Shown here: piece by piece, positions 6,761-12,884 of the stretch | Layout: every line of letters begins with the position of its first letter | How positions within the stretch are numbered: position 1 is the stretch's first letter | IMG/VR virus record: IMGVR_UViG_3300007539_000198 | Span: 1-24,778 of that record | Reading direction: 5' to 3' (one strand) | Source: a virus | Length of the DNA: 24,778 nt | Position numbers and translations under genes: made by a program | The notes under the pieces: generated by a model | What the model was told of the DNA's origin: nothing | Seen by the model: only the letters and a program-made list of their open reading frames with translations | The model's database searches: none

Positions 6761-7138
6761 ATGGCTTTTACTTTTGCAGATGAATTAATCTCTGATCTTC
6801 ATAAAGATGCTTATGGTTTTCGTCCAGTGCAGCGTTTCTTTGATGATTGGAAATCATATTCAGACGAAGAGAAACAAGAGGTTTGGGATTCTTTGGTTCA
6901 TACTATGGAGTATAATCAAAAAGAAGAAGCTCGTCATGAAGCCGATAACCTTAATAAGTTTCGTGATACGGTTCGTAAGGTAATGAAGACATGTGGTGTA
7001 GCATGGAACGACGCTATTGATTATCTTTGGGATGCCGAGGATGATACAACTGATTTTGATTATTTCCTTTGGAATTATGGTATTGGTTATAACGATCGTC
7101 GCAATATACGTAAGCTGTATGAGGAGGCTGCACAATGA
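6761..7138 (+). CDS. Conserved-looking early phage protein, function unknown (125 aa)
   Basis: The ATG follows GAAGGAGA and a strong promoter, so it should be highly expressed early. The product is acidic and rich in aromatic residues (several W, Y, F), mostly helical by appearance, with no cysteine cluster or membrane segment; one C sits near residue 80. The C terminus contains F-D-Y-F-L-W-N-Y-G-I-G-Y. It overlaps the next gene in an ATGATG junction. I do not recognise the family. Confidence 0.8.
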   Translation: MAFTFADELISDLHKDAYGFRPVQRFFDDWKSYSDEEKQEVWDSLVHTMEYNQKEEARHEADNLNKFRDTVRKVMKTCGVAWNDAIDYLWDAEDDTTDFDYFLWNYGIGYNDRRNIRKLYEEAAQ

Positions 7139-7353
7139 TGTTAAGTAGTGATCTGCAAGGTGCAATGGTTTTGCATATTATTGAGAAAGGATGGCACCAG
7201 CCATTTGTTGATGGTAAGGCCAATGAATATCAAATAGAAGAAGCCATCACACTTGGTTTATATCAAGGAGAAATTCCTCCCTTAGATCAAGATGATGTTG
7301 ATGTCATAATATCTTTAGTAAATGATTTAATCAAAAATTACGGAACGGTGTAA
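7135..7353 (+). CDS. Small acidic protein of unknown function (72 aa)
   Basis: It starts within the stop of the upstream gene (ATGA at 7135-7138; a second ATG follows at once). The product is acidic and probably helical (I-E-E-A-I-T-L-G-L-Y, then D-Q-D-D-V-D-V-I-I-S-L-V-N-D-L-I). No motif is recognised. Translational coupling suggests it may act with the 125-aa protein. Confidence 0.75.
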   Translation: MMLSSDLQGAMVLHIIEKGWHQPFVDGKANEYQIEEAITLGLYQGEIPPLDQDDVDVIISLVNDLIKNYGTV

Positions 7354-7368
7354 TGAAGGAAGAAACCA

Positions 7369-7839
7369 ATGAAAAAAAGTGTATTAACAATCCCCCTACT
7401 TGTGATGGGAATTGCAACGGCAGCTGCTGCTGATACAGTAGATCGTATCAAAGTATATGATCATACAACAACAGTTGTTACTCAAATCCCAACTACTCAG
7501 ACTCGTTGTCAGAATGTAGAAGTACCAATCTATCAAGAAGTGCAGCGACAAGGCGATGCTGCAGGTGGAGCCTTGGCTGGTATGATTATTGGAGGCATCC
7601 TTGGTAAAGGTGTTTCTGGTAACGATGATGGAGCAGCTGCAGGTGCAGTGCTCGGCGGTCTTATAGGCGCTGATAAAGGCTCTAAGCCTAAGACAGAACG
7701 TCGAATAGTTGGATATGAGACTCAACGACAATGCAGTGAAGTAGTTGTATATGTCGATGATAAAGAAGAACGTTATAGCCATTCTACAATTCGCTTCTAT
7801 CTAAACGGTAAGCGTTATGTGTTGGAGTTCGTTAGGTAA
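7369..7839 (+). CDS. Secreted glycine-zipper protein (17 kDa surface-antigen-like)
   Basis: The ATG follows GAAGGA. The 156-residue product has a signal peptide (M-K-K, hydrophobic core, A-A-A-A-D near residue 21, a type I site without a lipobox Cys). A glycine zipper occupies about 62-104, with repeats such as G-G-A-L-A-G-M-I-I-G-G-I-L-G and G-A-V-L-G-G-L-I-G, as in the Rickettsia 17 kDa antigen/Gly-zipper 2TM families. C47 and C122 flank the zipper and could form a disulfide. It should enter the host periplasm or outer membrane, perhaps changing the envelope of infected cells; that role is inference. Confidence 0.75.
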   Translation: MKKSVLTIPLLVMGIATAAAADTVDRIKVYDHTTTVVTQIPTTQTRCQNVEVPIYQEVQRQGDAAGGALAGMIIGGILGKGVSGNDDGAAAGAVLGGLIGADKGSKPKTERRIVGYETQRQCSEVVVYVDDKEERYSHSTIRFYLNGKRYVLEFVR

Positions 7840-8036
7840 TGGCTTGGTTATTGGTCTTTATGACATATTGGGATGGTCAGATCATGACTGTTGGTAATGG
7901 TGTATTTGAAACTCATTTAGAATGTTTTGCGGAGCGTGAAAAGCTCAGTAGTGAAGTTGGTGGTATGAATGGATACTTTCCACCCAACATGCAAGCTATA
8001 TGTATGAAGATAGAGCTTCCAAAAGACCCTACATAA
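7839..8036 (+). CDS. Small protein with hydrophobic N terminus (65 aa)
   Basis: It starts on a TAATG overlap with the glycine-zipper gene. The product begins M-A-W-L-L-V-F-M-T-Y-W and has two cysteines (residues 29 and 55), consistent with a small exported or membrane-associated protein, though no clear signal cleavage site is seen. Coupling suggests it acts with its neighbour. It ends 7 nt before the tRNA gene. Family not recognised. Confidence 0.7.
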   Translation: MAWLLVFMTYWDGQIMTVGNGVFETHLECFAEREKLSSEVGGMNGYFPPNMQAICMKIELPKDPT

Positions 8037-8043
8037 TTATAAT

Positions 8044-8120
8044 GGTCACGTAGCTCAACTGGATAGAGCAACTGACTTCTAATCAGTAGGTTGAGGGTTC
8101 GAGTCCTTCCGTGATCGCCA
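8044..8120 (+). tRNA. tRNA-Arg (anticodon UCU), CCA encoded
   Basis: A complete cloverleaf can be drawn. The acceptor stem 8044-8050 pairs with 8110-8116 (one G-U), the D stem is 8053-8056/8066-8069, the anticodon stem 8071-8075/8083-8087 with loop CTTCTAA, and the T stem 8093-8097/8105-8109 with loop TTCGAGT. Anticodon TCT is at 8078-8080 and reads AGA/AGG. G8117 is the discriminator and CCA is encoded at 8118-8120. It lies between + strand genes with no promoter of its own, so it is probably processed from the operon transcript. It fits the AGA-rich late genes of this phage. Confidence 0.95.
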
Positions 8121-8140
8121 ATATTATGAAATGGAAAACT

Positions 8141-8896
8141 ATGGTTAAAAAAATTATTTGTCGCACATCTGATAATCATCTTTATGATAAAGATTTAGAA
8201 GTAATACCAAGACCAAACCCAATTGTAAATTATATGCCATCTTGGTGGAAGAAACTTAAAAAAGATATGATACCAAACTTTAAGTTTGGCAGTAGATTTA
8301 ACTCTTCTATTAAGGGCTGCATTCCTTTTCAGGATACTCTTACTACTGGGTATACAATAACTGCATCTCAAGATTTTTATTTAAGGGCATGGGATAATGG
8401 CCATGACGAATTAACTTGGGAAGCTGAATATCCAATGGTTTATGATGTCTCTAGGGGATGGAGGTTAATTAGTGATCATCCTATTGCACAGGTTGGTGAG
8501 AGTTTTTCAAAACCAAAAGGAAAGTGTGTTATATTAAAATATTGCAACTTCTGGAGCTTTGAAACACCTGTAGGTTATAGTTTGCTATACACTCCTATTT
8601 TAAATAACCACACTTTACAAAATAAAGGCATACATTTTTTATCAGGTATAGTTGATCATGATCAATACAGTGGTGTTCCAGTTGAATTGCCTTTTATTTT
8701 TAATAATACTTCTGAGGAAGGTGTTGTTATAGAAAGAGACACTCCATTAGTACAGGTTATACCAATTAAAAAAGAAAACTGGCAAATGGAGTATGGAGTA
8801 AATGAACGTGAACACTGGACTCATCATTGGATGGGCATGACCGTGTTTAGGAATACATATCGTAAGTTTTATTGGAATAAAGCAAGGTATAAGTAA
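8141..8896 (+). CDS. Conserved phage protein, DUF6065-like
   Basis: The frame is open back to a GTG inside the tRNA. ATG 8141 (5 nt after GGA) gives the natural start M-V-K-K-I-I-C-R; ATG 8126 is the alternative. The 251-residue protein has P-S-W-W-K-K-L near residue 33, then C-I-P-F-Q-D-T-L-T-T-G-Y, a P-V-G-Y-S-L-L-Y-T-P strand, S-G-I-V-D-H-D-Q, and P-L-V-Q-V-I-P near the end. This order resembles the DUF6065 family and related uncharacterised proteins of marine phages, which look like all-beta folds. No catalytic residues are apparent. Function unknown. Confidence 0.7.
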   Translation: MVKKIICRTSDNHLYDKDLEVIPRPNPIVNYMPSWWKKLKKDMIPNFKFGSRFNSSIKGCIPFQDTLTTGYTITASQDFYLRAWDNGHDELTWEAEYPMVYDVSRGWRLISDHPIAQVGESFSKPKGKCVILKYCNFWSFETPVGYSLLYTPILNNHTLQNKGIHFLSGIVDHDQYSGVPVELPFIFNNTSEEGVVIERDTPLVQVIPIKKENWQMEYGVNEREHWTHHWMGMTVFRNTYRKFYWNKARYK

Positions 8897-9111
8897 TGCA
8901 GTTGGTATGGGAAAAAAATAGAGATCCCGAGACATGTGAGTTGTATCATATGCTATGGGATCCTGTTATTAATAGGTATGTAGCCGAGATCCACAAGGTT
9001 AAGAATACCAAACCATATCAAGTAAAGATATTAGATCGGGTACCATGGCACCGCAAATCACTTAAATCTGCTAAAAAAGATTGTGAATGGATCTACGAAA
9101 ATTGTAATTAA
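8896..9111 (+). CDS. Small basic protein of unknown function (71 aa)
   Basis: It starts on a TAATG overlap with the upstream gene. The product has an N-terminal half with W-E-K-N-R-D and Y-H-M-L-W-D-P-V and a basic C-terminal half (K-S-L-K-S-A-K-K-D-C-E-W-I), probably a small beta-alpha domain. Two cysteines near the end and one near the start are present but not in a zinc pattern. It is the last gene before a predicted terminator. Family not recognised. Confidence 0.7.
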   Translation: MQLVWEKNRDPETCELYHMLWDPVINRYVAEIHKVKNTKPYQVKILDRVPWHRKSLKSAKKDCEWIYENCN

Positions 9112-9133
9112 TTTTTAAGCCATTGATTTTAAA

Positions 9134-9168
9134 CGAAAACAAAATGCACTTTTCTGCACTTTTTTTCG
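9134..9168 (+). terminator. Probable intrinsic terminator
   Basis: An A-rich left arm ending in TGCA (9134-9148) can pair with TGCA followed by a seven-T run and CG (9155-9168), around a short CTTTTC loop. Stem GC content is low, so strength is uncertain, but the T-run and its place after the last gene of the unit, just before a new promoter, support termination. Confidence 0.55.
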
Positions 9169-9178
9169 TGTGCCCGGG

Positions 9179-9215
9179 GTGAAATCTCTGAAATAATCAT
9201 TATATTAATAATATA
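9179..9215 (+). promoter_or_regulatory. Early promoter with weaker -35 and the same -10 dyad
   Basis: TATATT (9201-9206) begins the 15-mer TATATTAATAATATA, identical to that at 5600-5614. The best -35 is GTGAAA at 9179-9184 (4 of 6 matches, 16-bp spacer), preceded by CCCGGG like its relatives. AAGGAG and ATG 9233 follow. It looks weaker than the two TTGACA promoters. Confidence 0.65.
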
Positions 9216-9232
9216 AGATGAAGGAGATCAAA

Positions 9233-9550
9233 ATGGAAATCATCGTAAAACATATGGATCGTAACGAAGTAACAGGTGATATGGAAGGATATACATCTGT
9301 AGCTAAGGTTGATGTATCTGATTTTGTTAATCATGGTACTAATGAAATGTTAGAGTATGCATTCCGTTATACAAATAATGTAATGGGTAGCTGGTCTAAG
9401 AAGATCGGTGAGGATGCTAATGATGATGTAACAGTTCTTGTTGAGCGTGAAGATGGTTTGGGTCTTCGTTCTACATCAGTATTTGATCGCATGGAGCTTG
9501 ACGGTGTTGAGTATGAAGTTGGTATGGTAGGATTCAAGGAGGTAGCATAA
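9233..9550 (+). CDS. Early phage protein of unknown function (105 aa)
   Basis: AAGGAG at 9221-9226 stands 6 nt before ATG 9233, so this start is preferred over ATG 9218, which would place the ribosome binding site inside the gene. The 105-residue acidic product alternates predicted strands (M-E-I-I-V-K-H-M, V-A-K-V-D-V) and ends V-E-Y-E-V-G-M-V-G-F-K-E-V-A, suggesting a small beta-rich domain. No family recognised. It overlaps the next start in TAATG. Confidence 0.8.
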   Translation: MEIIVKHMDRNEVTGDMEGYTSVAKVDVSDFVNHGTNEMLEYAFRYTNNVMGSWSKKIGEDANDDVTVLVEREDGLGLRSTSVFDRMELDGVEYEVGMVGFKEVA

Positions 9551-9837
9551 TGTCTATTAAAGTAATGCATGAGCAAAAAGAAAATCGTCGGACTGGCAAC
9601 ATAGAAGGCGAGACAATTTATTTTGAATCATCAGGCTGGTGGGGTAGTGGTCCTCTCTCATTTCGCCGTAGATATGGTTCTTGGTCAATGTCTACAACAT
9701 CAGGTGGTCAAAGCCAAGGCATTGATGTTCTTGATCAGATTCGTGAAATGAAAGCAATGCTAGATTATGCCGAATCAGCTATCTTAGAGTATCGTGCAGT
9801 TGAGCAAGAGTATGACGGTTTGGAGATCGTGGAGTAA
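9550..9837 (+). CDS. Early phage protein of unknown function (95 aa)
   Basis: It starts on TAATG after AAGGAGG. The first half is Gly/Ser/Trp-rich with strand-like character (S-S-G-W-W-G-S-G-P-L and R-R-R-Y-G-S-W-S-M), and the second half is a helical acidic tail (I-D-V-L-D-Q-I-R-E-M-K-A-M-L). No catalytic motif is recognised. Both junctions are TAATG overlaps, so it is probably translated together with its neighbours. Confidence 0.75.
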   Translation: MSIKVMHEQKENRRTGNIEGETIYFESSGWWGSGPLSFRRRYGSWSMSTTSGGQSQGIDVLDQIREMKAMLDYAESAILEYRAVEQEYDGLEIVE

Positions 9838-10070
9838 TGAGATATGTTGAATTCGAAGGAGAAGAATATGATGCTCGGCATGGTGGTCCTTTCGATCGCG
9901 GAGCGGCTGATTCGTATTACGGTCGTAGCTTTGATCCTCATTTTTTTATCGGCGCAACTAATACTACACCTCGTGTAGATAGATCAGGAATGTCTGATCG
10001 TCAAGTGGAAGAGTATTATAAGGGTTATGCCTATAATGAATCCACGGGAAATAAAAAGGATTGGGGATGA
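9837..10070 (+). CDS. Small conserved phage protein with D-R-G-A-A-D-S-Y-Y-G-R motif
   Basis: The 77-residue protein contains H-G-G-P-F-D-R-G-A-A-D-S-Y-Y-G-R then D-P-H-F-F-I-G and a C-terminal Y-K-G-Y-A-Y-N-E. I recognise this motif order from a widespread small protein of phages and some bacteria with no known function. The overlap with the upstream stop is TAATG, and the next gene starts in its stop codon. Charge is mixed and no membrane segment is visible. Confidence 0.75.
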   Translation: MRYVEFEGEEYDARHGGPFDRGAADSYYGRSFDPHFFIGATNTTPRVDRSGMSDRQVEEYYKGYAYNESTGNKKDWG

Positions 10071-10255
10071 AGTTCGTTCATGATAACCAGCCAGATAAGG
10101 TATACTATATCACCGAGTCTTGGCATGGTGGTGGTGCTACAATGAAAGAACACTTTAACGGTTGCTTTCGTACTAAAATTGAGTTAAACTCTTTAGAGTA
10201 TAAAAAAATGTTAGAAAGGTTGGCTGAGAATGGCTGGAAAGAATCTATTCACTAG
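10067..10255 (+). CDS. Small protein of unknown function (62 aa)
   Basis: I chose ATG 10067, in an ATGA overlap and after AAGGA, over a TTG two codons upstream. The product starts M-K-F-V-H-D-N-Q-P and includes E-S-W-H-G-G-G-A-T-M-K and a C-terminal helix L-E-R-L-A-E-N-G-W-K. It is likely a small alpha/beta domain. No family recognised. Confidence 0.7.
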   Translation: MKFVHDNQPDKVYYITESWHGGGATMKEHFNGCFRTKIELNSLEYKKMLERLAENGWKESIH

Positions 10256-10472
10256 TGAGTTGAAAAAAGAGCTTACAAAGTTTCGTAATGCGGAAAAGCG
10301 TAAGCAAGCTACCTTTATGAAGAAGCAGGCTCGTCAGGCTAAAGTAAAGCGTGAGGATCGTTCTATGCTTCGTAAAGAAGAGATGCACTACACAGATGCA
10401 TCAAAGTACGCTAAGCAGTACTATGGTGAAACATTTTACGAAACAACGAGGTTTGATAATGACTGGGATTAG
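10230..10472 (+). CDS. Small highly basic protein (80 aa)
   Basis: The ATG lies 26 nt inside the upstream gene. The product has a long Lys/Arg-rich helical middle (K-K-E-L-T-K-F-R-N-A-E-K-R-K-Q, then K-K-Q-A-R-Q-A-K-V-K-R) and a tyrosine-rich acidic tail (Y-A-K-Q-Y-Y-G-E-T-F-Y-E). This suggests RNA or DNA binding or contact with an acidic partner, but no family is recognised. It overlaps the next gene by 14 nt. Confidence 0.7.
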   Translation: MAGKNLFTSELKKELTKFRNAEKRKQATFMKKQARQAKVKREDRSMLRKEEMHYTDASKYAKQYYGETFYETTRFDNDWD

Positions 10473-10611
10473 TCAATTGGAAATGAAATTACATGAGCAG
10501 GCTGATCAGATTGGTTACCTGCGTCATGAAGTAGCTAAGCTAAAGCAACAGCTTGAAAAGAGTGATGCTATTCTTAAGAATCTCTGTGAAAGGTTATATG
10601 TACAGGGATGA
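10459..10611 (+). CDS. Short coiled-coil protein (50 aa)
   Basis: The true start is ATG 10459, with GAGG 7 nt upstream; longer versions of the frame only shadow the previous gene. The product is almost wholly a heptad-patterned helix: M-K-L-H-E-Q-A-D-Q-I-G-Y-L, then V-A-K-L-K-Q-Q-L-E-K and I-L-K-N-L. It is likely an oligomerising early protein. It ends in an ATGA overlap with the next gene. Confidence 0.75.
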   Translation: MTGISQLEMKLHEQADQIGYLRHEVAKLKQQLEKSDAILKNLCERLYVQG

Positions 10612-10916
10612 CCGGAATTTTTTATGATACAAAGGAAATGGAAATGATTTTACAAGAACATGAGGACGGTACTATGACATATGATCGTGGCTGGATGATT
10701 CAGGAATTGCAGAAGCGTGTGTGCCGTGTAATCTTTACAAAGGTTAATGGTGAAGAGCGGGATATGCAATGCACTCTTATGGAATCAGCATTAACCACTG
10801 CTGGTGATAAACATGATCCTAAACGCCAGCGCAATGAAGATACAATTGCTGTTTGGGATACTCTAAAATGTGAATGGCGTTCATTCCGTGTAGATCGCGT
10901 AATTTCATTTACATAA
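10608..10916 (+). CDS. WYL_2 / SH3-like beta-barrel protein
   Basis: The 102-residue protein contains V-C-R-V-I-F-T-K-V-N-G-E-E-R-D-M-Q-C-T-L (about 38-57) and I-A-V-W-D-T...E-W-R-S-F-R-V-D-R-V (80-98). This is the pattern of the WYL_2 family, small Sm/SH3-like beta barrels common in T4-like phages, in which a strand pair with T-K-x-x-G-x-x-R-x-M-x-C-T-L is followed by a W-R-S-F-R strand. The family is thought to bind nucleic acid or proteins; no enzyme activity is known. It starts on an ATGA overlap. Confidence 0.75.
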   Translation: MTGIFYDTKEMEMILQEHEDGTMTYDRGWMIQELQKRVCRVIFTKVNGEERDMQCTLMESALTTAGDKHDPKRQRNEDTIAVWDTLKCEWRSFRVDRVISFT

Positions 10917-10924
10917 ATATAATC

Positions 10925-11113
10925 ATGTTAGATATAATTTGGATACTTTTCGCGGCGGCTTCTTTCTGTGCCTTTATGATCGGTAGATCATGGAGTAATA
11001 GATTTCCGCCCGAATTCATCATTGAGAATACTATAGAGTATTTAATCGCTGAAGGCTTTTTACATGCCGAACGAACCGAAGATGGTGAATGGGAAATCTC
11101 TAAAAAAGACTGA
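10925..11113 (+). CDS. Small single-span membrane protein (62 aa)
   Basis: ATG 10925 starts the natural protein; the longer frame upstream is a shadow of the previous gene. Residues 3-18 are a hydrophobic helix (I-I-W-I-L-F-A-A-A-S-F-C-A-F-M-I), followed by a short acidic soluble tail with E-G-F-L-H-A-E-R-T-E-D-G-E-W-E-I. The tail looks like a small helix-strand unit facing the cytoplasm or periplasm. It is the last gene of this unit. Function unknown. Confidence 0.7.
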   Translation: MLDIIWILFAAASFCAFMIGRSWSNRFPPEFIIENTIEYLIAEGFLHAERTEDGEWEISKKD

Positions 11114-11121
11114 TCCCCGGG

Positions 11122-11158
11122 TTGACTTTATTTTAAAACTGTGTTATAATAATTTATA
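11122..11158 (+). promoter_or_regulatory. Sigma70-type promoter upstream of the gp33 unit
   Basis: TTGACT (11122-11127) and TATAAT (11145-11150) are separated by exactly 17 bp, with CCCCGGG before the -35. A 5-bp dyad TATAA-TAAT-TTATA (11145-11158) covers the -10, a variant of the pattern at the other early promoters. GGAGG (11163-11167) and ATG 11174 follow. Confidence 0.85.
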
Positions 11159-11173
11159 GTATGGAGGAATGAT

Positions 11174-11710
11174 ATGGTCAGGCCAATCAAAAAGAAAAGA
11201 GTTCTTACACCAAAACAAAAAGAAGAGTTGACACTACGCTTAGAAAAAGCACGAGCAGCTAAGGGTCCTGCTAAGAATGTCAGCGTACATGAATCCATTA
11301 GAGATCTTGCTGATGATCATCCATTATCACCCAAGAAGGTTCGTAAATGGATTAAGGATCAGCAACTAAAGCTTCGCGCCATTAAGGCTATGAAGAATTC
11401 TAATGATCGTAAAGAAAAAGCAGCATATCATGTTGAAGAAGGTTATCTGCATAATATGCAGGCCTATATTAGATCTGGTATCTGGCTTGATAATAGAGCA
11501 GGTGCTGACAGAGAACAAAAAGTAAAATTACGTTGCACACATTTGGCTTATGACAAAGATGGCAATGTAAAAAGAACATTAGGCGTCTACTATCCTGATC
11601 TAGGAAGTGAGTGGACTTTAGAAATGGAATTGGGAAATAATGCAGGAAGAAAGATTTCTAACAAAGGCAAGGTTCACAAAACTCGTAGAAAGAATCGTAA
11701 AAGAGCATAA
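11174..11710 (+). CDS. Conserved T4-like phage protein, function unknown (178 aa)
   Basis: GGAGG stands 6 nt before the ATG, behind a strong promoter. The protein is highly basic at both ends (R-P-I-K-K-K-R-V and R-R-K-N-R-K-R-A). It contains D-H-P-L-S-P-K-K-V-R-K-W-I-K (residues 48-61), a signature I associate with proteins found just before gp33 in marine T4-like phages, followed by a helical stretch and a strand region (V-K-L-R-C-T-H-L-A-Y-D, L-G-V-Y-Y-P-D). It may bind nucleic acid given its charge. Its last 71 nt overlap the gp33 gene. Confidence 0.75.
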   Translation: MVRPIKKKRVLTPKQKEELTLRLEKARAAKGPAKNVSVHESIRDLADDHPLSPKKVRKWIKDQQLKLRAIKAMKNSNDRKEKAAYHVEEGYLHNMQAYIRSGIWLDNRAGADREQKVKLRCTHLAYDKDGNVKRTLGVYYPDLGSEWTLEMELGNNAGRKISNKGKVHKTRRKNRKRA

Positions 11711-11870
11711 GTCATCTTACATGGATGCGATCATACATGTCTGTGATGATGTTGATTTAGATCTAGAGGATGTTAGAAAATACATAGCCCCAGCCATAAA
11801 AGATAAGCTTGAAGCTGAGGCTATGAATTTAAATTTTTTACCAAAAGGCAACACTTTGCCGATTGACTAA
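11640..11870 (+). CDS. 33: Late transcription coactivator gp33
   Basis: The 76-residue protein ends with the gp33 pattern: S-S-Y-M-D-A-I-I-H-V-C-D-D (25-37), D-L-E-D-V-R-K-Y-I-A-P-A-I-K (41-54), then K-L-E-A-E-A-M-N-L-N-F-L-P (56-68). T4 gp33 has the same order (S-Y-L-E-A...E...F-A-K-F-I...I-I-E-K-I-Q-S-E-A). In T4, gp33 bridges RNA polymerase and the sliding clamp to activate late promoters together with gp55. The protein is shorter than T4 gp33 (112 aa), as is usual in marine relatives. It overlaps the upstream gene by 71 nt, and the gp32 promoter begins inside its stop region. Confidence 0.8.
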   Translation: MQEERFLTKARFTKLVERIVKEHKSSYMDAIIHVCDDVDLDLEDVRKYIAPAIKDKLEAEAMNLNFLPKGNTLPID

Positions 11871-11899
11871 TACTATATAATTCTTTATAATGATATAGT
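11863..11899 (+). promoter_or_regulatory. Sigma70-type promoter of gene 32, overlapping the gp33 stop
   Basis: TTGACT (11863-11868) lies across the last codons of gp33 and TATAAT (11886-11891) follows after 17 bp. A 7-bp dyad ACTATAT (11872-11878) / ATATAGT (11893-11899) flanks the -10 with a 14-nt centre, an operator-like arrangement. Confidence 0.8.
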
Positions 11900-11947
11900 G
11901 GACAATAAAATACACAAAGATATACAATTAATATACGGAGAATACAT
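11898..11947 (+). promoter_or_regulatory. A-rich gene 32 leader, possible autoregulatory site
   Basis: About 50 nt separate the predicted start from ATG 11948. The leader is rich in A and T with very few G and no strong stem, and carries GGAG at 11937-11940. In T4, gp32 represses its own translation by binding an unstructured A/U-rich leader. This leader has the right composition for that, but no upstream pseudoknot is evident, so the role is inference. Confidence 0.35.
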
Positions 11948-12877
11948 ATGAGTTTTGCAGCGCTAAAACGTAACCGCACAGATCTTTCCGCTTTAGTAGA
12001 AGCAGCGGGTAATGCAGGTCCAGAAGAACAGAAGAAGCATAATGTTACTGATGATCGCTTCTGGCAACCAACTCGAGATAAAGCTGGTAATGGTTATGCT
12101 GTAATTCGTTTCCTTCCTGGAGACGCAGAAGCACCTACTCCTTGGGTGCGTTATTGGGACCACTTCTTTAAGGGTCCAACAGGTCAATGGTATGTAGAGA
12201 AATCTCTTACATCTATTGGTCAAGCCGATCCATTAGCAGAGATGAACTCTAAGCTTTGGAACCAAGACGGTTCAGAAGAAGCAAAGCGGACAGTTCGCGA
12301 ACGTAAACGTAACCTACGTTATGTTGCTAATGTATTGATTATCTCAGATCCATCAGCACCAGAGAATGAAGGCAAAGTAATGCTCTATCGCTTTGGTAAA
12401 AAGATCTTTGATAAGATTATGGATACAATGCAGCCTCAGTTCCCTGACGAGAAACCTATCAATCCATTTGATATGTGGGAAGGAGCTGACTTTACATTGA
12501 AGATTCGTAAGGTAGAAGGTTATCCGAATTATGATACATCCGCCTTTAAGTCTGCATCGGCCATTCCTGGTAGTGATGAAGAACTAGAAGCAATCTATAA
12601 TCAACAACATGATCTATCAGAGTGGACAGATCCTAAGAACTATAAGACATACGATGAATTGCAATCTCGTCTGGCTATGGTATTGGGCGAGTCTTCTACT
12701 CCAATGACAGCAAAGGTCATGGAGAGCCTAGATGATATTGATTCTATTCCGGGCTTTGATTCTCGTCCTGCTCCTACAGCAGCTACAGCACCCGAACCAA
12801 CTATTCGTACGGCTGAGTCTTCTATGGAAGAGGATGATACAATGAGTTATTTCGCTAAACTGGCAGCGGAAGACTAA
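11948..12877 (+). CDS. 32: Single-stranded DNA-binding protein gp32
   Basis: The 309-residue protein has the three gp32 parts. The N terminus carries a LAST-like basic motif (L-K-R-N-R-T-D-L) for cooperative binding. The OB-fold core includes F-W-Q-P-T-R-D-K-A-G-N-G-Y-A-V-I-R-F-L-P, Y-V-E-K-S-L-T-S-I-G-Q-A-D-P and N-L-R-Y-V-A-N-V-L-I-I-S-D-P. The C terminus is acidic (E-E-D-D-T-M-S-Y-F). It coats ssDNA in replication and recombination. There is no cysteine at all, so the zinc site of T4 gp32 is absent. All 16 arginines use CGN codons. GGAG precedes the ATG by 7 nt, and a strong promoter lies upstream. Confidence 0.95.
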   Translation: MSFAALKRNRTDLSALVEAAGNAGPEEQKKHNVTDDRFWQPTRDKAGNGYAVIRFLPGDAEAPTPWVRYWDHFFKGPTGQWYVEKSLTSIGQADPLAEMNSKLWNQDGSEEAKRTVRERKRNLRYVANVLIISDPSAPENEGKVMLYRFGKKIFDKIMDTMQPQFPDEKPINPFDMWEGADFTLKIRKVEGYPNYDTSAFKSASAIPGSDEELEAIYNQQHDLSEWTDPKNYKTYDELQSRLAMVLGESSTPMTAKVMESLDDIDSIPGFDSRPAPTAATAPEPTIRTAESSMEEDDTMSYFAKLAAED

Positions 12878-12884
12878 AAATCCA

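Noticed and set aside
7396-7782. 128-residue minus-strand frame opposite the glycine-zipper gene
   Set aside because: Cys/Ser/Tyr-rich shadow of a gene with clear signal peptide and ribosome binding site on the + strand.
8111-8140. GTG start for the DUF6065-like gene inside the tRNA
   Set aside because: It would use the acceptor stem of the tRNA as coding sequence; ATG 8141 (or 8126) is more natural.
9218-9232. ATG 9218 as start of the 9233 gene
   Set aside because: The codons that follow are the AAGGAG ribosome binding site for ATG 9233, which matches the layout at the other early promoters.
10351-10458. Upstream extension of the coiled-coil gene
   Set aside because: It overlaps the basic 80-aa gene almost fully and reads as an out-of-frame shadow; ATG 10459 has GAGG at proper distance.
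10913-10920. CATAAATA as a late promoter for the membrane protein
   Set aside because: One mismatch, overlaps the end of the WYL_2 gene, and leaves only 4 bp to the ATG.
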